In this document: in pieces, positions 1-7,496 of the stretch
How positions within the stretch are numbered: the stretch's first letter is position 1
Layout of the letters: each line of letters opens with the position of its first letter
Origin: SYAC01 sp046048055
GTDB taxonomy: Bacteria; Planctomycetota; Phycisphaerae; Phycisphaerales; SM1A02
DNA: 33,792 nucleotides
Reading direction: 5' to 3'
Assembly: GCA_046048055.1 (NCBI GenBank)
Contig: JBJOGW010000067.1
Coordinates: 1-33,792 of the forward strand
The notes under the pieces: model-generated
Databases searched by the model: none
Told to the model about the DNA's origin: nothing
What the model saw: the letters and a program-made list of their open reading frames with translations, nothing else
Program-made: the position numbers and the translations under genes

Positions 1-606
1 GTCGATCACCTTGGCCTGCGGGGTGTCGTCGCTGGCCAGGCCCACGAGCACATTCCCCGGCTTCAAATCGCGGTGGATGATGCCCTTGGTGTGGGCATGC
101 TGGATCGCCTCGCAGACCTGCATGAAGAGGCGGAGGCGGTCCTTGATGGAGAGCTTCTGGCGGTCGCAGAAGTCCGTGATGGGCTCGCCCTTCACGTACT
201 CCATGGCGAAGTAGGGGCGGCCCTGCGGCGTGAGGCCACCGTCGAGCACCTTGGCCACGTGCGGGTGACTCATCACCGCCAGCGCCTGTCGCTCCTGCTC
301 GAAGCGGCCGATGACGGCCTTCGAGTCCATGCCGGCCTTGATCACCTTCAGGGCCACCTGCTGCGTGAAGGGCTGCTTGCGCTCGGCCAGCCAGACCTCG
401 CCGAATCCGCCCTCGCCAAGAATGGAGATCAGCTTGTAGGGGCCGATCTGGTCGCCTGGTTTCTCGAGCGATGCGGAGGAAGCGCCGGGCGCACCCGCGA
501 AGGGATCGGCCTTCGAGGCCGAGGCATCGCGCAGATCGACCGTGTGGTCGGGGCGATCACCGGGGGCAGGGGCGTCTGCGTGGGAATCGTCGGGGTGGTG
601 CGGCAT
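1..606 (-). CDS. Ser/Thr protein kinase, N-terminal part (runs off the left edge)
   Basis: Cytosolic eukaryotic-type (Hanks) kinase that would transfer the ATP gamma-phosphate to Ser/Thr of partner proteins. 202 residues are visible and the frame is open at the window edge. After a Pro/Ala/Asp-rich tail of about 55 residues come the glycine loop GEGGFGEV (64-71), the ATP-anchoring lysine in VALKVIK (K87), the catalytic loop IIHRDLKPGN (177-185) and the start of the DFG motif (VID, D202, at the edge). The ATG at 606 opens a Met-Pro-His-His leader; a TAGCCT hexamer lies 23 nt upstream and no Shine-Dalgarno is obvious. Planctomycetes carry many such kinases, often with C-terminal TPR or WD40 repeats, but that half is outside the window. 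Kinase identity is certain; substrate is unknown. Confidence 0.95.
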   Translation of the reverse strand, partial: MPHHPDDSHADAPAPGDRPDHTVDLRDASASKADPFAGAPGASSASLEKPGDQIGPYKLISILGEGGFGEVWLAERKQPFTQQVALKVIKAGMDSKAVIGRFEQERQALAVMSHPHVAKVLDGGLTPQGRPYFAMEYVKGEPITDFCDRQKLSIKDRLRLFMQVCEAIQHAHTKGIIHRDLKPGNVLVGLASDDTPQAKVID

Positions 607-680
607 CCGGAAGGCCTTGCGTGATACGCAGGCTACCGCGGACCCGGGCGCGAATCACTTGATGCCCGCCCCTCAGGGAA

Positions 681-854
681 TCAGCAACCGGCCAGAGCGG
701 AGCGCACATCGGCGAGCAGGTCGACATCGCCTGAAGCGGAATCCCTGGTCCCTGATGCAGCCGAGCCGAATGTCCGCAGCGAGCGGGCGCCTGCGCGGCG
801 GCACGCGTCATGGATCTGTGGAAGGCAACTCGAGATGATCGCTGGAAGAGGCAC
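681..854 (-). pseudogene. Truncated MNT-type nucleotidyltransferase relic
   Basis: A 57-residue frame, best read from the GTG at 854, ends in a TGA at 681. Its middle carries the signature of the minimal nucleotidyltransferase (NTP_transf_2/MntA) fold: LRTFGSAASGTRDSASGDVD followed by LLADV, that is GSxxxG, about eight residues, then the D-x-D metal pair. The preceding helix (LPQIHDACRRAGARS) also fits the family. Full members are about 95-150 residues and have a third acidic residue on a later strand, which is missing here. No frame downstream continues the similarity, so this looks like a 5' remnant rather than a single frameshift. MntA proteins normally pair with a HepT-like partner; none is nearby. 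Motif match is by eye; a real short protein cannot be excluded. Confidence 0.5.
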
Positions 855-915
855 CGAAGCTCTCTGTCCGAGGGTGCCGAGGCGTTGGAAGTGTTCGGAA
901 ATCAGGTTTTGATTT

Positions 916-1040
916 GCCCGCCGGAGGGCCAGCCAGCACTGCGGGTGCGCTGCGAAAGAGCAACGGCCCGCCGGAGGGCGGGCAAGCAATGCGGGTGCGA
1001 TACGAAAGAGCAACGGCCCGCCGGAGGGCGGGCCGTTGCG
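916..1040. repeat. 50-bp tandem repeat, two full copies plus a hairpin-forming partial copy
   Basis: Copy 1 is 916-965 and copy 2 is 966-1015; each starts with GCCCGCCGGAGGG and ends with AAGAGCAACG, with a few differences in the middle. The third copy starts at 1016 and diverges after about 17 nt, where it becomes the right arm of a perfect hairpin. In copies 2 and 3 the segment GCCCGCCGGAGGGCGGGC is itself an inverted repeat with a GGAG loop. The array lies between the nucleotidyltransferase relic and tRNA-Ala in otherwise non-coding DNA. Confidence 0.85.
1003..1039 (-). terminator. Hairpin terminator downstream of tRNA-Ala
   Basis: Perfect 13-bp stem (1010-1022 with 1027-1039) and a 4-nt loop (1023-1026). 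Read on the minus strand it begins 8 nt after the tRNA 3' end and is followed by TCTTTCG, a short and weak T tract. Position and stem strength fit an intrinsic terminator for the tRNA transcript; the imperfect T tract leaves some doubt. Confidence 0.7.
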
Positions 1041-1047
1041 CTCAAAG

Positions 1048-1120
1048 TGGAGTGGATGAGGATCGAACTCACAACCTCTTGAATGCGATTCAAGCGCTCT
1101 CCCAATTGAGCTACCACCCC
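1048..1120 (-). tRNA. tRNA-Ala (anticodon CGC)
   Basis: A 73-nt cloverleaf can be folded by hand. The acceptor stem GGGGTGG pairs with CCACTCC. The D arm is GCTC-AATTGGGA-GAGC. The anticodon stem is CTTGA/TCAAG with loop ATCGCAT, giving anticodon CGC. The T arm is GTGAG-TTCGATC-CTCAT and the discriminator base is A. The acceptor stem has the G3:U70 wobble pair, the main identity element for alanyl-tRNA synthetase, which confirms the amino acid. The 3' CCA is not encoded. It reads GCG codons, which should be common in this high-GC genome. Confidence 0.97.
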
Positions 1121-1133
1121 AAGGGAGGGTGGC

Positions 1134-1139
1134 AGTGTA
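1134..1139 (-). promoter_or_regulatory. Candidate -10 element of tRNA-Ala
   Basis: Minus-strand GGCTACACT contains TACACT ending 13 nt before the tRNA 5' end. A weak -35 (TGGCGA) lies 17 nt further up. The GCTACNCT core recurs before purF, rplK and rpoB in this window. Confidence 0.4.
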
Positions 1140-1248
1140 GCCCGGACAGATCGGGGTCGCCATGCCTCGCAGGCCACAGCCGCCCGGTCGTGTTGCCGTG
1201 ACCCATGGGCACGATTGGCCGGGCGTGGCACGGTGTGGCACGCACCCG

Positions 1249-1254
1249 TACCCT
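1249..1254 (+). promoter_or_regulatory. -10-like TACCCT placing the transcript start at the ZIP ATG
   Basis: TACCCT is followed by 8 nt and then the ATG at 1263, with no Shine-Dalgarno sequence. A typical -10 to start-site distance would make the mRNA leaderless or nearly so. Confidence 0.45.
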
Positions 1255-1262
1255 CTCGCGCC

Positions 1263-2186
1263 ATGACATCGGAGTGGGTCTGGATCTGGAGCGGGCTTGT
1301 GGCGGTGGCAAGCGTGGTCGGAGGTCTGCTGCCCGGGCTGCTCAACTGGACGCATCGACGCCTGCAGATGGCGCTCAGCTTCGTGAGCGGCGTGATGCTG
1401 GGGGTGGCGGTCTTTCACATGCTGCCCCACGCGGTGATGGCTCGGGGCGACTCGGCAACCGGTCATGCCGGGCTCGAGCCGATCATGGTGAGCCTGGCCG
1501 CGGGTTTCCTGGCCATGTTCCTGCTGGCCCGGTTCGCCGACTTTCATCATCATGAGGTTCCGGGGCAGGCCTGTGAGCATGGCCATGATCATGGATCCGG
1601 GGGCAGGCGAAAGAAGCGGGAGAGCGGATTGCCACGGCTCACGTGGGCTGGGGCGGCGGTGGGCATGAGCGTGCACGGACTTCTCGAGGGCGTGGCCATC
1701 GCCAGCAGCGTGATGGCGGCCACGGCGCTGCACCCCGAATTGGCGGCCGCCGGGTTCGGCACGTTCCTCGTGATCCTGCTGCACAAGCCCTTCGATGCCA
1801 TGACACTGACCACGCTGTTCAGGGCAGGCAAGGGTTCGCCCCGGGCGGCGCTCACGCTGAACGCCGCCTTTGCGCTGGTGGTTCCGGTGGGCGCCGGGCT
1901 GTTCCTGATGCTTGGCTCGGCGGATCCGGCCGTGGTGTCGGCGGCGCTTGCCTTTTCGGCCGGCACGTTCCTGTGCATCGCCGGCAGTGACCTGCTGCCC
2001 GAACTGCAGTTCCATCGTCATGACCGCGTGAGCCTGTCGGTGCTGCTGGTGCTCGGACTGGCCGTGGCCTGGGGCGTGGGGCGCCTTGAGGCCCAGTCGC
2101 ACGAGCATGGCCCCGACTGCGCCCACGATCACGCGGGGCATGTCCACGCGGAAGGTGTCCCGCATGTCCAGGAGATCACGCCATGA
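1263..2186 (+). CDS. ZIP-family divalent metal transporter
   Basis: Inner-membrane importer of zinc or a similar divalent metal; 307 residues from the ATG at 1263. An upstream in-frame GTG at 1215 would add a non-conserved Arg/Pro-rich stretch, so it was not chosen. Hydrophobic segments cover roughly residues 5-27, 36-58, 72-92, 127-155, 162-182, 198-218, 222-245 and 256-274. The family metal site is visible as HGLLEGVAIA (H138, E142) in the fourth segment and HKPFDAM (H174) in the next. Histidine-rich stretches sit in the loop after segment 3 (FHHHEVPGQACEHGHDH, about 95-110) and in the C-terminal tail (about 280-301), as in many ZIP proteins. It overlaps the next gene by 4 nt (ATGA). Family is secure; the metal is inferred. 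Confidence 0.93.
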   Translation: MTSEWVWIWSGLVAVASVVGGLLPGLLNWTHRRLQMALSFVSGVMLGVAVFHMLPHAVMARGDSATGHAGLEPIMVSLAAGFLAMFLLARFADFHHHEVPGQACEHGHDHGSGGRRKKRESGLPRLTWAGAAVGMSVHGLLEGVAIASSVMAATALHPELAAAGFGTFLVILLHKPFDAMTLTTLFRAGKGSPRAALTLNAAFALVVPVGAGLFLMLGSADPAVVSAALAFSAGTFLCIAGSDLLPELQFHRHDRVSLSVLLVLGLAVAWGVGRLEAQSHEHGPDCAHDHAGHVHAEGVPHVQEITP

Positions 2187-2362
2187 AAGCCGAGAAGGTG
2201 CTCGCCGAACTCAACCGCCTGCGACAGGATCTCTCCAAGGATCCCAAGGACCTGGAGTGGTTCACGCTGCACCATGTCTTCTGCTTCGTCAGCTACAAGA
2301 TGGGCGACTTCCAGCGCTATCTCGACGAGGCCGTGAAGCCGGGCGAGCATCCGGACGACTGA
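2183..2362 (+). CDS. Small hypothetical protein, 59 aa, coupled to the ZIP transporter
   Basis: The start ATG overlaps the ZIP stop codon (ATGA), and AGGAG lies 8 nt upstream inside the ZIP gene, so translational coupling is likely. The protein starts MKAEKVLAELNRL, is charged, has no hydrophobic membrane segment, and contains a compact aromatic core HHVFCFVSYKMGDFQRYLDE. I do not recognise a family. The overlap, Shine-Dalgarno sequence and amphipathic composition support a real gene. Its pairing with a metal transporter makes an accessory role possible, but nothing in it shows a function; only one cysteine and three histidines are present. Confidence 0.75.
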   Translation: MKAEKVLAELNRLRQDLSKDPKDLEWFTLHHVFCFVSYKMGDFQRYLDEAVKPGEHPDD

Positions 2363-2382
2363 TCGCATCGGCCGCGGGGCAC

Positions 2383-2388
2383 TAGAAT
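2383..2388 (+). promoter_or_regulatory. -10-like TAGAAT before ileS
   Basis: TAGAAT matches five of six positions of the -10 consensus and ends 12 nt before the ileS ATG. No Shine-Dalgarno is present. The expected leader is only about 5 nt. Confidence 0.45.
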
Positions 2389-2400
2389 CGTCGCCCTGCC

Positions 2401-5193
2401 ATGGCCGAATTCAAGGACACGCTGAACCTGCCCAGGACGGACTTCGCCATGAAGGCCAACCTGGCCCAGGCGGAGCCCGCCTCGCTGGAGCGGTGGCAGG
2501 GGCTGTACGAGCGCCTGCAGCAGGAGCGAGCCTCGGCGCCGCTGTTCCGCTTTCATGACGGCCCGCCCTACGCCAACGGTCCCATCCATGTGGGGCACAT
2601 GGTCAACAAGGTGCTGAAGGACCTGGTGGTGCGCAGCCGCCTGATGGAGGGCATGCGCGTGCCCTACACGCCGGGCTGGGACTGCCATGGCCTGCCCATC
2701 GAGCACCGCGTGGTCGGTGAGCTGGTGAAGAAGGGCAAGATGAAGGAGCTGGACGCGCTGCCCGCCGACGTGCGGCGCATGGCCATCCGCAAGGCGTGCG
2801 CGGCCGATGCCACCAGGTTCATCGGCGTGCAGGCCAAGGGCATGCAGCGCCTGCTCACGATGGCCGACTACGAGCACCCGTACATGACCATGGACCCCGC
2901 CTACGAGGCGGGCACGCTGCAGGTGTTCGCCGACCTGCTGGACGCGGGGGTGGTCTTCCGCGAACTGAAGCCGGTGCACTGGAGCGTGGCCAACCGCACG
3001 GCGCTGGCCGAGGCCGAACTGGAGTACGAGGACCGCGAGGATCCGAGCATCTGGGTGGACTTCGAGGCCTGCGATGCCGAGGCCGTGGCGAAGGCATTCG
3101 GGCTGGAATCGCTTGACGCCCGCCCGAGCTTCATGATCTGGACCACCACGCCGTGGACGCTTCCGGCGAACCTGGCCATCGCCGTGGGCCCCACGTTCCG
3201 CTACGCGCTGGTGCGCATGGATGGCAGCGAGACGGTGGTGGCGGTGGACCTGCTGGCCAAGGTGAAGGCGGCCGTGGGCGCCGAACAGGTGGAGGTGCTG
3301 GCCGAGACCGATGGCGCAACGCTGGTCGGCCTGACCTACCGCCATCCATTCTGCGATCGCGAGGGCCGGATCCTGGGCGCCGACCACGTCACGCTGGAGG
3401 ACGGCACGGGCCTGGTGCACACCGCTCCGGGCCACGGCGAGGAGGACTGGCGCGCCGGTCGACGCGAGGGCCTGCCCGCCTACTGCCCCGTGCGTGATGA
3501 CGGCACCTACGACGACAGCGTGCCGGCGTGGCTGCGCGGCGTGAGCATCTGGGACGCCAACGACATGGTGATCCGGCGGCTGACCGAGAGTGGCCACCTG
3601 GTTCACCAGGTGCGCTTCACCCACAGCTATCCGCACGACTGGCGCAGCAAGACGCCCGTGATCTTCCGCGCCACGGAGCAGTGGTTCGTGGGGGTGGACC
3701 GACCGGTTCGTGGCGGTGGCACGCTGCGGCAGATGGCCATGCAGGCCGTGGAGTCGAAGGTGAGGTTCCTGCCGGAGTGGGGCCGCAACCGCCTGCGAGG
3801 CATGCTGGAGAGCCGGCCCGACTGGTGCCTCAGCCGCCAGCGAGCCTGGGGTCTGCCCATTCCCGCCTTCCGCCTGCCGGATGGTTCGGCCTTCCTCACG
3901 CCAGCCAGCGTGCGGGCCGTGGCCGAGGTGGTGAGGCAGAAGGGCAGCGACGCCTGGTTCACCGAGCCGCCCGCGGTGCTGCTGGCGGGGTACGACCCCT
4001 TGAAGGATCCGCAGGCGCCCAGGGGCCTGCAGGTCGCCTCGCTCGAGAAGCTGTTCGACATCTTCGACGTGTGGTTCGAGGCGGGCAGCAGCTGGAACAG
4101 CGTGATGCGGGCGCGCGGGCAGGGGGTGCCTGCCGAGCTCTACCTGGAAGGCAGCGACCAGCACCGTGGGTGGTTCCAGCTGAGCCTGCTGCCGGCCCTG
4201 GGCGTGACCGGTGAGCCGCCATTCCGAAGCCTGCTCACGCATGGCTTCGTGGTGGATCGCGACGGCCGCAAGATGAGCAAGAGCCTGGGCAACGCGCTCG
4301 AGGTGGAGGACCTGCTCAAGGAGTTCGGAGCCGACATCTGCCGCTGGTGGGTGAGTGGTCTGGCCTTCGAGAACGACATCCGCATGGACAAGTCGTTCCT
4401 GGCCGCCGCTGGCGAGGCCTATCGCAAGATCCGCAACACGCTCCGCTTTCTGCTGGGCAACATCGGCGACCTTCCGGCGGGAGACGTGGTGGCCGAGGCC
4501 ATGCAGGCCGAGCCGGAGTCGCTTGACGGCTGGGCCCTGGCCGAACTCGCCCGCGTGCAGGCGGGCGTGCGCGACGCCTTTGCGCGACACGCCTTCCGCG
4601 AGGCGCACCTGGCCCTCTTCGACTTCTGCAACCATGCGCTCAGCAGCGTGTACTGCGCCGCCGCCAAGGACCGCCTCTACTGTGACCGGACCGACGCCCC
4701 GCGCCGCCGCCGCACCCAGCGCGTGATGCGGCTGTGCGCCGAGAGTCTCTGCCGCCTGCTGGCGCCCATCCTGCCGCACACCGCCGATGAGGCGTTCCGG
4801 GCCATGCACGGCGACTCGGCGTGCGTGCACCGGGAGTGCCACCTGGACTTCACCGTGGCCATGCATCCGGGATGGGGGCACGCCATGTCCATGCGCGACG
4901 CGGCCCTGAAGGCGCTGGAGGAGGCCAAGCCGCGCGGCGTGGAGAACCCGCTCGACGCGGGTCTGGTGCTTCCGGACGCCGATGGGCGCCTGAAGCCCTT
5001 CGCAGCCGACCTGGCCGACCTCTGTGGCGTCTCGCGCGTCAGGCTGGATCCGGCCGCCACCTCGGTGCAGGTGGAGGACCTTCGACAGGCCCCTCGCTGC
5101 GAGCGCAGCCGTCGGCGTGACGAGAGCGTTCGCCCACGCGCCAACGGCGTGGCACTGTCTGACCGCGACGCCGAGGCCGTTGGCGCGGCCTGA
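2401..5193 (+). CDS. ileS: Isoleucyl-tRNA synthetase
   Basis: Class I cytosolic synthetase charging tRNA-Ile; 930 residues, the usual length for bacterial IleRS. The N-terminus KDTLNLPRTDFAMKANLAQ is the family start. The HIGH motif is HVGH (63-66) in PYANGPIHVGHMVNK. The CP1 editing domain shows TTPWTLPANLA and TAPGHGEEDW. WGLPIPAF lies in the catalytic core and KMSKS is at 624-628, followed by the anticodon-binding helical domain. The C-terminal zinc module is recognisable (RCERSRRRDESV and GVALSDRDAEAV) but three of its four expected cysteines are replaced: C900 remains, while positions 903, 920 and 923 are Ser, Ser and Asp. The ATG follows a TAGAAT element without Shine-Dalgarno. It is followed after 35 bp by a tRNA-binding-domain gene on the same strand. 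Confidence 0.98.
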   Translation: MAEFKDTLNLPRTDFAMKANLAQAEPASLERWQGLYERLQQERASAPLFRFHDGPPYANGPIHVGHMVNKVLKDLVVRSRLMEGMRVPYTPGWDCHGLPIEHRVVGELVKKGKMKELDALPADVRRMAIRKACAADATRFIGVQAKGMQRLLTMADYEHPYMTMDPAYEAGTLQVFADLLDAGVVFRELKPVHWSVANRTALAEAELEYEDREDPSIWVDFEACDAEAVAKAFGLESLDARPSFMIWTTTPWTLPANLAIAVGPTFRYALVRMDGSETVVAVDLLAKVKAAVGAEQVEVLAETDGATLVGLTYRHPFCDREGRILGADHVTLEDGTGLVHTAPGHGEEDWRAGRREGLPAYCPVRDDGTYDDSVPAWLRGVSIWDANDMVIRRLTESGHLVHQVRFTHSYPHDWRSKTPVIFRATEQWFVGVDRPVRGGGTLRQMAMQAVESKVRFLPEWGRNRLRGMLESRPDWCLSRQRAWGLPIPAFRLPDGSAFLTPASVRAVAEVVRQKGSDAWFTEPPAVLLAGYDPLKDPQAPRGLQVASLEKLFDIFDVWFEAGSSWNSVMRARGQGVPAELYLEGSDQHRGWFQLSLLPALGVTGEPPFRSLLTHGFVVDRDGRKMSKSLGNALEVEDLLKEFGADICRWWVSGLAFENDIRMDKSFLAAAGEAYRKIRNTLRFLLGNIGDLPAGDVVAEAMQAEPESLDGWALAELARVQAGVRDAFARHAFREAHLALFDFCNHALSSVYCAAAKDRLYCDRTDAPRRRRTQRVMRLCAESLCRLLAPILPHTADEAFRAMHGDSACVHRECHLDFTVAMHPGWGHAMSMRDAALKALEEAKPRGVENPLDAGLVLPDADGRLKPFAADLADLCGVSRVRLDPAATSVQVEDLRQAPRCERSRRRDESVRPRANGVALSDRDAEAVGAA

Positions 5194-5228
5194 ACCCGAT
5201 CCCTCTTCACCCCGACACCGGAGCCTGC

Positions 5229-5618
5229 ATGACCGACCCGCTTCCCAACATCGCCTACGACCTCTTCGCCAAGCTGGACCTGCGCGTGGCCACCATCGTG
5301 GCGGCCGAGCCTCACCCCAATGCGGACAAGCTGCTCAAGCTGAAGCTGGATGACGGCACGCCGGAAGGTCGCCAGGTCTGCGCCGGCATCAAGGCGTGGT
5401 ACGACCCCGCCACGCTGGTGGGCAAGCAGGTGATCATCGTGGCGAATCTCGAGCCTCGCATGCTGCGCGGCGAGGTGAGCGCGGGCATGGTGCTGGCGGC
5501 GAGCGACCTGAAGGAAGGCGCCGCACCCGGCGCCGACGGCAAGTTCGCCGACGACGCCCGCAACGTGGTCGTGCTGGCGCTCGACAAGCCGGTCAAGGCC
5601 GGCAGCAAGGTGAGCTGA
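5229..5618 (+). CDS. Stand-alone tRNA-binding domain protein (MetRS C-terminal/CsaA-like)
   Basis: 129 residues forming a single OB-fold tRNA-binding domain of the MetRS-beta, Arc1p/EMAP II and CsaA type. Hallmarks are DLFAKLDLRVATIVAAEPHP, NADKLLKLKLDDG, RQVCAGIKAWYDPATLVGK and IIVANLEPRMLRGEVSAGM. Known members either form the dimerisation and tRNA-binding tail of methionyl-tRNA synthetase or act in trans as separate proteins. No MetRS is in the window; its partner here is IleRS, 35 bp upstream. GGAG lies 5 nt before the ATG. The stop codon abuts the stop of the convergent gene with no base between. Trans-acting MetRS subunit and CsaA-like chaperone are both possible. Confidence 0.9.
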   Translation: MTDPLPNIAYDLFAKLDLRVATIVAAEPHPNADKLLKLKLDDGTPEGRQVCAGIKAWYDPATLVGKQVIIVANLEPRMLRGEVSAGMVLAASDLKEGAAPGADGKFADDARNVVVLALDKPVKAGSKVS

Positions 5619-7496
5619 TCAGCCGGCGGGGGATTCGGCCGATGCCTGTTCCGACTCGCGGGCCGGCTTGAAGCCATGGCGTGCCTTCAGGGCCTCGGGC
5701 TTGAAGGTGTCGTTGAGCCCCGATCCCTGCAGGTCGTTCGCCACGATGTCGCGGAAGCGAGGGTTGGCGCTCATGGCCACGAAGTCCTCGCGGGTGAGCG
5801 GGCTCACGCCCTGCACGCGCACCGCCACCAGGGCCAGGTTGGCGGGCGATGGCACCACAAAGGTTCGATCGGCCTCGGGCACCGCGGCCACGTCCGGGGG
5901 CAAGGCCATGGCCTGGCGCACGATGGCACTGGAAAGTTCCTCGTCGGGCTTCAGGCCCGGCAGGGCGGTGGGCACGCGCAGCCCGAAGCCCAGCATCTGG
6001 GCGTCGGCCTCGCGGATGGCGGGCGCAAAGGCCACGGTGGTCCCGAACTCCGATGCCAGCGCGGCAAGGTCGGACTTGGCCTGCTCGGCGATCGCCTGCT
6101 GCATGGATTCGAGCGCCTCGAACCGCATCACCCGTGCCGCGTCGGTCATGAGCTGGTCCTGCACCTCGGCCATGTCGCGCGCATCGTGGGCGGGCTCCGC
6201 CTGCGTGATGCGGAAGACGAAGAGGTCACCGACCACGCCGCCGGCGCTGGTGGACTGCAGGGCCGGTCCCACCACGCCCCGCTGGATGATCGCTCGCACC
6301 GTCTCGGGCTTGAGTTCGCGAGCCTGGCGGACCACCTCCTCCAGCCGCATGGGCTGGTTTCCGAAGCGGTTGGTGCTGGCGGAACCCACGCCCGGTAGGG
6401 CGCGAACCTCGGTCAGCGTGATCAGGCCCGTGGTTTCCACGACCGGGTTCGGTATGCCGAACTGTCCGGCCACATCCGCCGAAAGAGCCGCCAGCGTGAG
6501 CACGCCGGTGCCGTCGGCCGGAAGTTCCGCGTACACGCCCTGCTTGGGCAGGTTCCGGAGCGAGAGCTGGGTGTGATCGGCCACGAACTTGGCGATCGCC
6601 TCCATGCGTTCGGTCGTCAGCCGATCGAGCTCCTTGGTCCGGACGCGGTCGCGGAAGGCGTCGAAGCTGGGCTTGGCATCGCTGGCGGGCGCGCCATAGG
6701 ACTGGGGGTCGCGCAGGAAGGCCTTGCGCAGGGCCAGCCCCTCCAGTTGCGGATCGTTCTCCAGCGAGGCCCGCACCGCGGCGGCGGGAATGGTGAACCA
6801 CTCCAGCGCCACCCGGTCCGGCTGGCGGTAGCCCATGCCGCCGCGGCCGACGCCAGGTTCCACGGCCGCGAATTCGGCGAGCAGCGCCTGCATGCGTTCG
6901 GGCGTGGGCGCGGGCTCCTCGCGGGGCAGCGGCTGCGACGCGTTCAGAACCACCACGTCCGCCGCCACGCTGGTCATGGCCTCGGCGGCCTTGGCCTCGA
7001 TGCGGGCGTCGCTCAACCGTGCCGCGGCCGCGGCCACGGTGAGAAGACGCGACACACCCTGCAGGTCGGCCAGCGTCTGCAGCACCTCGCGCGGCTGCAT
7101 GGCGGCGGCGCTGCAGAGTTGCTGCAGCATCTGCTGGGGCGGCATGCCCGCGGCCACTTCCTCGAGGACCTTCTGCCCCTGTCCAGGTCCGCCGATGAGT
7201 CCCGCCTGCGAAGCCTCGCGCACGAGCAGCCACCAGGTGGCCGGGGCCTCATCCTCGCCCACACCCTGCATCAGCGGGACCTGCAGCAGCGTCAGCAACT
7301 TGACCTGACGCTGCAGCTGCTGGGCCTGGCCTGCGGTGAGCACGGAACCGTCGGCCAGCGTGGCCAGCGTGGCGTTGCCGGCGCCGGACTGTCGGGAGAA
7401 CTCCGTGATGGCGCTGGGAACCAGCCAGACCACCAGCAGGAGGGAGCCGAAGCCGGCGAGCAGGATCTTGTTGTACTTGCGGAGAAACTTGAACAT
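5619..7496 (-). CDS. Membrane-anchored SurA/PpiD-like periplasmic folding factor
   Basis: 625 residues from the ATG at 7496. The frame extends 54 nt further up, but the MFKFLRKYNK start gives a normal cationic N-terminus followed by one transmembrane helix (about 10-30, ILLAGFGSLLLVVWLVPSAI), so the bulk is predicted periplasmic. This architecture, followed by an LADGSVLTAGQAQQL stretch and long amphipathic helices, resembles PpiD and SurA N-terminal regions. GYRQPDRVALEWFTIP near residues 225-240 and a C-terminal NPRFRDIVANDL helix are also typical. I do not see a clear parvulin PPIase core, so it may be chaperone-only or a divergent isomerase. It lies 87 bp downstream of rpsD on the same strand; no Shine-Dalgarno is obvious, and an inverted repeat (7509-7522) lies between them. 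Confidence 0.65.
   Translation of the reverse strand: MFKFLRKYNKILLAGFGSLLLVVWLVPSAITEFSRQSGAGNATLATLADGSVLTAGQAQQLQRQVKLLTLLQVPLMQGVGEDEAPATWWLLVREASQAGLIGGPGQGQKVLEEVAAGMPPQQMLQQLCSAAAMQPREVLQTLADLQGVSRLLTVAAAAARLSDARIEAKAAEAMTSVAADVVVLNASQPLPREEPAPTPERMQALLAEFAAVEPGVGRGGMGYRQPDRVALEWFTIPAAAVRASLENDPQLEGLALRKAFLRDPQSYGAPASDAKPSFDAFRDRVRTKELDRLTTERMEAIAKFVADHTQLSLRNLPKQGVYAELPADGTGVLTLAALSADVAGQFGIPNPVVETTGLITLTEVRALPGVGSASTNRFGNQPMRLEEVVRQARELKPETVRAIIQRGVVGPALQSTSAGGVVGDLFVFRITQAEPAHDARDMAEVQDQLMTDAARVMRFEALESMQQAIAEQAKSDLAALASEFGTTVAFAPAIREADAQMLGFGLRVPTALPGLKPDEELSSAIVRQAMALPPDVAAVPEADRTFVVPSPANLALVAVRVQGVSPLTREDFVAMSANPRFRDIVANDLQGSGLNDTFKPEALKARHGFKPARESEQASAESPAG

Noticed and set aside
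916..1040. The tandem repeat as a possible CRISPR array.
   Set aside because: The units are contiguous 50-bp tandem copies without unique spacers, and no cas genes are present.
1226..1255. A sigma-54-like TGGCAC before the ZIP gene.
   Set aside because: The downstream GC element at the required spacing is missing; TGGCAC repeats here are part of GC-rich local sequence.
902..1345. Frames translating through the tRNA (for example peptides with RIELTTS or GERLNRIQEVVSS).
   Set aside because: These are typical spurious peptides from tRNA genes; the DNA folds as tRNA-Ala.
681..2165. A 494-codon minus-strand frame covering the tRNA and the ZIP gene.
   Set aside because: Only its last 57 codons (681-854) show protein character. 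The rest is antisense to ZIP and passes through the tRNA and the tandem repeats.
2317..4881. An 854-codon minus-strand frame antisense to ileS.
   Set aside because: Same GC-driven shadow effect; composition is His/Gln/Arg-rich without motifs, and ileS is unambiguous.
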